A stretch of DNA of 53,504 nucleotides, from contig JAAZAN010000163.1 of NCBI GenBank assembly GCA_012514315.1, forward strand, positions 1 through 53,504, given 5' to 3'. Source of the stretch: Chloroflexota bacterium (GTDB taxonomy: Bacteria; Chloroflexota; Anaerolineae; B4-G1). The notes below the pieces were generated by a model. That model had not been told where the DNA came from. It saw only the letters and a program-made list of their open reading frames with translations, and searched no databases. Shown piece after piece: positions 50,239-53,504 of this stretch (its first letter is position 1; the number at the start of each line of letters is the position of its first letter). Both the position numbers and the translations under genes were made by a program.

Positions 50239-51681
50239 TCAACGACGCAGCAAGTCCTCTCGCGCCCGCGCCACAATACGTCGGATCTGACGCAGTTTCG
50301 ACTCGTCGATCTGGGGCGCTGCGTACCGGGCGACGCAGTCACGATAGTGCTGGTAGGCTCGTTCCATCATCTGCGCCTCACGTGCAAACTCGACTGCATC
50401 ACTCTCCCACATCCCGCGTACCAGGTACTCGGGAAACCATGTCTCGCGGTAATGCCGAAGTGTATGGTCACTGGTCAAGTACGACTTCCCTTCGCCAACT
50501 CCCACTTCAGCGATTGTATCGACAGCCAGTGTCTCAGGCGTCACTTCGATGCCCTGCCCAAGCCGCCACAAGCCGGCGCCCATCTCACGTTCCAGGATGA
50601 ACTGCACGGCCGAGAAGACCTTTCCCTCGTCCAATGTACCCGCTCCCCCCATCGCGTATGGACCGCCAGTGAAGGCAGCGATCGCCATCGCGCGCATCGT
50701 ACGCTCATAGGCGGCCTGCATGCCCGGTAGCCGCGCATCGATATAGTCGGCCCCCGCCGCCACGCCGACACGACCTCCATAGCGTCGCTCAAAGAGCTCA
50801 CAGACGCCAAGATCGGCCAGCAGGGCCTCTGGAGCGTTGAATGTAGCGACGCCGCGGCGCATATCGGTCATGCCGTTGCACGCAGAGCCGCTGAACGTCG
50901 CCTCAGGTTGGAGCGACTGGATGGTAAGCCACGCACCCAGCAGTTCGGCCGCACTGACAACTACGTTACCCGCAATGGTCATCGGGGCGTTGCCACCGCA
51001 GATCGGCATCACGCCAATCCCGAAGTGTGTCTCGCCAAACTCGATCGCCTCACGGGTGAAACGGGCCAGGCGATCACCGAAGGTCAGCGGCGACGTCATG
51101 AAATCGATCCCGCGAGGAAAACGTGGTTCGCCATAGTAGACCGCGGCAATATCTATCAGATACTTCACCTGGTCAGAATCGGTCGCATAGGCAGGCGATG
51201 GGCGCGAGGTCATCTCCAGCAGCAGCGCGTACGCCTCGATCGGCTCAACGTGCGGGTCCACGTCGCTCATCGTCACCGCGAGGCCGACGCTCCGACTCTG
51301 GGGTGTATCGATCTCAGCCCACCGCGTGATCTCGACGAGATCTGCCCGAGTGGACCAGCGCCTGGTCTTGGTCGGATAGTCGTGCACGAACGGCGCAATG
51401 ACCGAAGACAGACTGGCCTCGTACGGCCCAGCCTGGGTGTCCCGATGGGAAGCTCGAGCCGATTCTGTTGTCTTTCGCCTGTCAATGAACGCCTCGACCA
51501 GTGATGGAGGAAAGCGCGCGACCCGTGCATCCCAATCCACTCGTGCGCCGATGCTGGCAACACCATTTAGAAACCGATCGTCACAGATCTTGAGGCCCGT
51601 GTTCGACATGACACATAGCACCGCATCATGCAGTTGATCGAGCTCGGATTCCGCAAACAGGGTCTGATTGCCCGAAACCAT
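50239..51681 (-). CDS. MttB-superfamily (trimethylamine methyltransferase family) protein, Locus B
   Basis: A 480-residue member of the MttB superfamily, 469 residues in its Locus A relative. The N-terminal LDQLHDAVLCVMSNTGLKI and the central APMTIAGNVVVSAAELLGAWL agree with the family's barrel. It contains no in-frame UAG and ends in TGA, so it does not need pyrrolysine. Characterised non-Pyl members demethylate quaternary amines such as glycine betaine and carnitine to a corrinoid protein. AAGGAG at 51688-51693 supports the ATG at 51681. It lies behind two sugar permease genes and before GH2; no corrinoid protein gene is in the window. The actual substrate is unknown. Confidence 0.87.
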   Translation of the reverse strand: MVSGNQTLFAESELDQLHDAVLCVMSNTGLKICDDRFLNGVASIGARVDWDARVARFPPSLVEAFIDRRKTTESARASHRDTQAGPYEASLSSVIAPFVHDYPTKTRRWSTRADLVEITRWAEIDTPQSRSVGLAVTMSDVDPHVEPIEAYALLLEMTSRPSPAYATDSDQVKYLIDIAAVYYGEPRFPRGIDFMTSPLTFGDRLARFTREAIEFGETHFGIGVMPICGGNAPMTIAGNVVVSAAELLGAWLTIQSLQPEATFSGSACNGMTDMRRGVATFNAPEALLADLGVCELFERRYGGRVGVAAGADYIDARLPGMQAAYERTMRAMAIAAFTGGPYAMGGAGTLDEGKVFSAVQFILEREMGAGLWRLGQGIEVTPETLAVDTIAEVGVGEGKSYLTSDHTLRHYRETWFPEYLVRGMWESDAVEFAREAQMMERAYQHYRDCVARYAAPQIDESKLRQIRRIVARAREDLLRR

Positions 51682-51762
51682 AGTCACTCCTTGGATATGT
51701 TCAGAGACGTCTATCCGGTTACCGCCCGGTCACGCATCAGACAGCAATCGTGCGCCAAACGC

Positions 51763-51774
51763 CAAAGTACTTTG
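51763..51774. repeat. 12-base perfect palindrome CAAAGTACTTTG
   Basis: Lies in the 161-base gap between the MalG-type permease and the MttB-family gene of Locus B, about 80 bases before the MttB start. Candidate operator or hairpin; a further AGCCCG/CGGGCT stem is at 51818-51844. Confidence 0.35.
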
Positions 51775-51842
51775 CGCCTTCTGGCACCAGGGTCCCGCCT
51801 GGCTAGATGGACTGCACAGCCCGGGCCGATCCACCCGACGGG

Positions 51843-52715
51843 CTATCCCTTCACCGAGCCCAGATGCAGCCCTGAGATGAACTGCTTCTGCATCAGGATG
51901 AAGATCAGTAGGATAGGAAGGCTGGAGATGAACGCCGCAGCCATAGTATGTCCCCACGGCGTGTTCCAGAGATCGTGCCCCTTGAGCACAGCCAGACCGA
52001 CGGGCAGGGTGTACATCAGTTTCTTGTTCAGAACGATCAGTGGCCAGATGAAATCGTTCCAGCTACTCAAGAATGTGAAGAGGGTCAGCGTCGCCAGCCC
52101 GGGCCTTGCCAAGGGCAGGGCGACCCGCCAGAAGATGCCGAACTCGGACGCGCCGTCGATGCGCGCCGCATCCATCATCTCGTCGGGCAGGCTCATCATG
52201 AATTGCTTCATCAGAAACACGCCAAACCCGCTCGCCAACGCGGGCAGGATCAGTGTGATATAGGTATCCTTGAGACCCAAGCGTATAATGAAGATGTAGA
52301 GGGGCACCAGTAGGATATGAAACGGGATCATCATCGAACCTAGAACGATGCCGAACAGCACCCCGCGTCCCTTGAACTCATACTTGGCGAACGCAAAACC
52401 GCCCAGAGCGCACAGCAGTACCACCAGAGGCACCCGGAACATCGCCACGATCACACTGTTGAGAATCCAACGCCCGAAGGGCTGCGTAGAGAAGATACCT
52501 GTGAAGTTGTCTAGCGTGGGCGCCGGTGGGAGCAACAACGGCGGCCACGCGAAGATCTGCTGGTCAGTCTTGAAGCTGTTGCTCACCATCCAGTAGTAGG
52601 GGAATACGGCAACCACTCCGCCCAGCACGAGAAAGGCAAGAATCAGCGCGCGCACCAGCCCATGGCCGAGCCGCACGTGGCGATCCTGCCGCAATTCTGT
52701 AGTCACAGCCGACAT
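51843..52715 (-). CDS. Sugar ABC transporter permease, MalG type (Locus B)
   Basis: A 290-residue CUT1 permease with six membrane helices, the NSFKTDQQI segment, the EAA loop MMDAARIDGASEFGIFWRV and the conserved C-terminal HLGSVKG. It forms the pore with the MalF-type protein encoded immediately upstream (55 bases). The order MalF-MalG is the usual one here, unlike Locus A. No ATPase gene is seen, so a shared one elsewhere is expected. Confidence 0.93.
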   Translation of the reverse strand: MSAVTTELRQDRHVRLGHGLVRALILAFLVLGGVVAVFPYYWMVSNSFKTDQQIFAWPPLLLPPAPTLDNFTGIFSTQPFGRWILNSVIVAMFRVPLVVLLCALGGFAFAKYEFKGRGVLFGIVLGSMMIPFHILLVPLYIFIIRLGLKDTYITLILPALASGFGVFLMKQFMMSLPDEMMDAARIDGASEFGIFWRVALPLARPGLATLTLFTFLSSWNDFIWPLIVLNKKLMYTLPVGLAVLKGHDLWNTPWGHTMAAAFISSLPILLIFILMQKQFISGLHLGSVKG

Positions 52716-52770
52716 AGGTCTTTCCTCTCACTCCAAATGGACGCCGGTTCCAGCGACTCGCACGCGCCTG

Positions 52771-53504
52771 CTAGTATTCCCGGAACGTGCCGAAGCCCTT
52801 CATCTGGATGAACGACACGGCGAAGATAATAATGGCCAACAACACCCCCACGGCCGAGGCATACCCCATCTGACCATATACGAAGCCCTGTCGGTAGAGA
52901 TACATGGCGACGGTCAGTCCGGTCTCTGCGGGGCCTCCACTCGACCCCCCCAGAATGTAGATGTCCTCGAACAACTGGAAGTTGCTGATGATCTCCACCA
53001 GGAGAACGAATAGCAGCACCGGCCGGAGCAAAGGAATGGTGATCCGAAACAGCCGCTGGAGCCAGTTCGCGCCGTCGATCTCCGCCGCCTCGTGGAGCTC
53101 GGGCGAGATGTTCTGGAGCCCAGACAGGAAATAGACCGCATTGTAGCCTACCCAGCGCCAGACCATCATGATCAGCGCGCTGGTCTTGAACCACTCGCGC
53201 GACTCGATCCAGCGGACGGGTTCGAGCCCGATTCCCCCCAGGATCCAGTTGAGGATGCCATACCGGACGTCATACAACAACGAGAAGTTGATGCCGATTA
53301 CGATCACCGACGTGATCGACGGGAGGAAATAGACCAGGCGGAACGCCTCGCGGTACCGGTTCCAGCGCACGTTGAGCAACAACGCCAGGATAAACGCGAA
53401 GGGCAAGATCGTGCACAGTGACCCGATGGTGTACCAGAGGGTGTTGCCCAGCACGCTGTGCACGTCCTTCGAGCCGACGATGTCGACGTAGTTCGCTAGG
53501 CCCA
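52771..53504 (-). CDS. Sugar ABC transporter permease, MalF type (Locus B), 5' end beyond the window
   Basis: About 244 residues are visible; the frame is open to the window edge (GLANYVDIVGSKDV...), so the N-terminal helix and start lie outside. The remaining part shows five membrane helices and the EAA loop LHEAAEIDGANWLQRLFRI. It pairs with the downstream MalG-type permease. The binding protein and any regulator of Locus B are expected upstream, outside this window. Confidence 0.92.
   Translation of the reverse strand, partial: GLANYVDIVGSKDVHSVLGNTLWYTIGSLCTILPFAFILALLLNVRWNRYREAFRLVYFLPSITSVIVIGINFSLLYDVRYGILNWILGGIGLEPVRWIESREWFKTSALIMMVWRWVGYNAVYFLSGLQNISPELHEAAEIDGANWLQRLFRITIPLLRPVLLFVLLVEIISNFQLFEDIYILGGSSGGPAETGLTVAMYLYRQGFVYGQMGYASAVGVLLAIIIFAVSFIQMKGFGTFREY

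Noticed and set aside
50208-50342. 45-codon N-terminal extension of the second GH2
   Set aside because: It lies in the MttB-family gene; GTG 50207 has GAGGAGG upstream and restores the length of the paralogue.
25094-51681. Pyrrolysine-containing MttB (amber readthrough)
   Set aside because: Both MttB-family frames reach full family length without an in-frame UAG and end in TGA, so neither requires pyrrolysine.
1-53504. CRISPR arrays, tRNA/rRNA genes, insertion sequences, prophage
   Set aside because: No regularly spaced repeats, cloverleaf-like segments, transposase motifs or phage genes were noticed; short tRNA-like folds could be missed without a covariance search.

Overview
The window reads as a piece of a GC-rich bacterial chromosome, most likely Chloroflexota and probably Anaerolineae-like. 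That placement is inferred from gene content: very large multi-pass glycosyltransferase-like envelope proteins (Agl23/TIGR03663 type fused to NHL repeats, PTPS-related, DUF2079), an Ala/Thr-rich coiled-coil lipoprotein, and CUT1 sugar transporters without a linked ATPase. No rRNA, tRNA, CRISPR array, transposase or phage gene was recognised. Both ends cut into continuing gene clusters.

Layout. 1-3750: an enolase-superfamily sugar-acid dehydratase, a metallo-beta-lactamase-fold hydrolase, a flavoprotein with an Fe-S-type Cys cluster, and a convergent membrane protein. 3750-9000: a lipoprotein plus small partner, a fuconolactonase-type amidohydrolase, a hydroxypyruvate-isomerase-like protein, a threitol/erythritol-dehydrogenase-like enzyme and a YbjN-domain protein. 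9000-18900: an Asp-box membrane protein, a cation/Ca2+ exchanger behind a promoter/small-ORF/terminator leader, a UroD-family methyltransferase-like protein, and a dinG / uronate-dehydrogenase-like / aldo-keto reductase / unknown operon.

18900-30910 (minus strand), Locus A: DeoR regulator, sugar-binding lipoprotein, two permeases, an MttB-superfamily protein, two GH4 glycosidases interleaved with two divergent UroD-family proteins, and a PfkB kinase. 31170-42020: an envelope/GT-C block (Agl23-NHL, ECF sigma factor plus membrane partner, a nucleosidase, PTPS-related, DUF2079). 42050-53504 (minus strand), Locus B: two permeases (one cut by the window end), a second MttB-superfamily protein, GH2, FGGY kinase, fucose-isomerase-type protein, a second GH2 and a GH30-like hydrolase, closed by a strong terminator.

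The main biological point is that the same module occurs twice, with an MttB-superfamily (corrinoid-type methyltransferase) gene directly behind the sugar ABC permeases and in front of intracellular glycosidases. One copy is accompanied by UroD-family genes. No corrinoid protein, reductive activator or transporter ATPase is present. A working inference is that these proteins remove or transfer a methyl group on imported, methylated glycosides before or during hydrolysis; the sequence alone does not prove this. Several promoters are near-consensus, and two (DeoR, nucleosidase) place the start codon at or next to +1, which suggests leaderless mRNAs.
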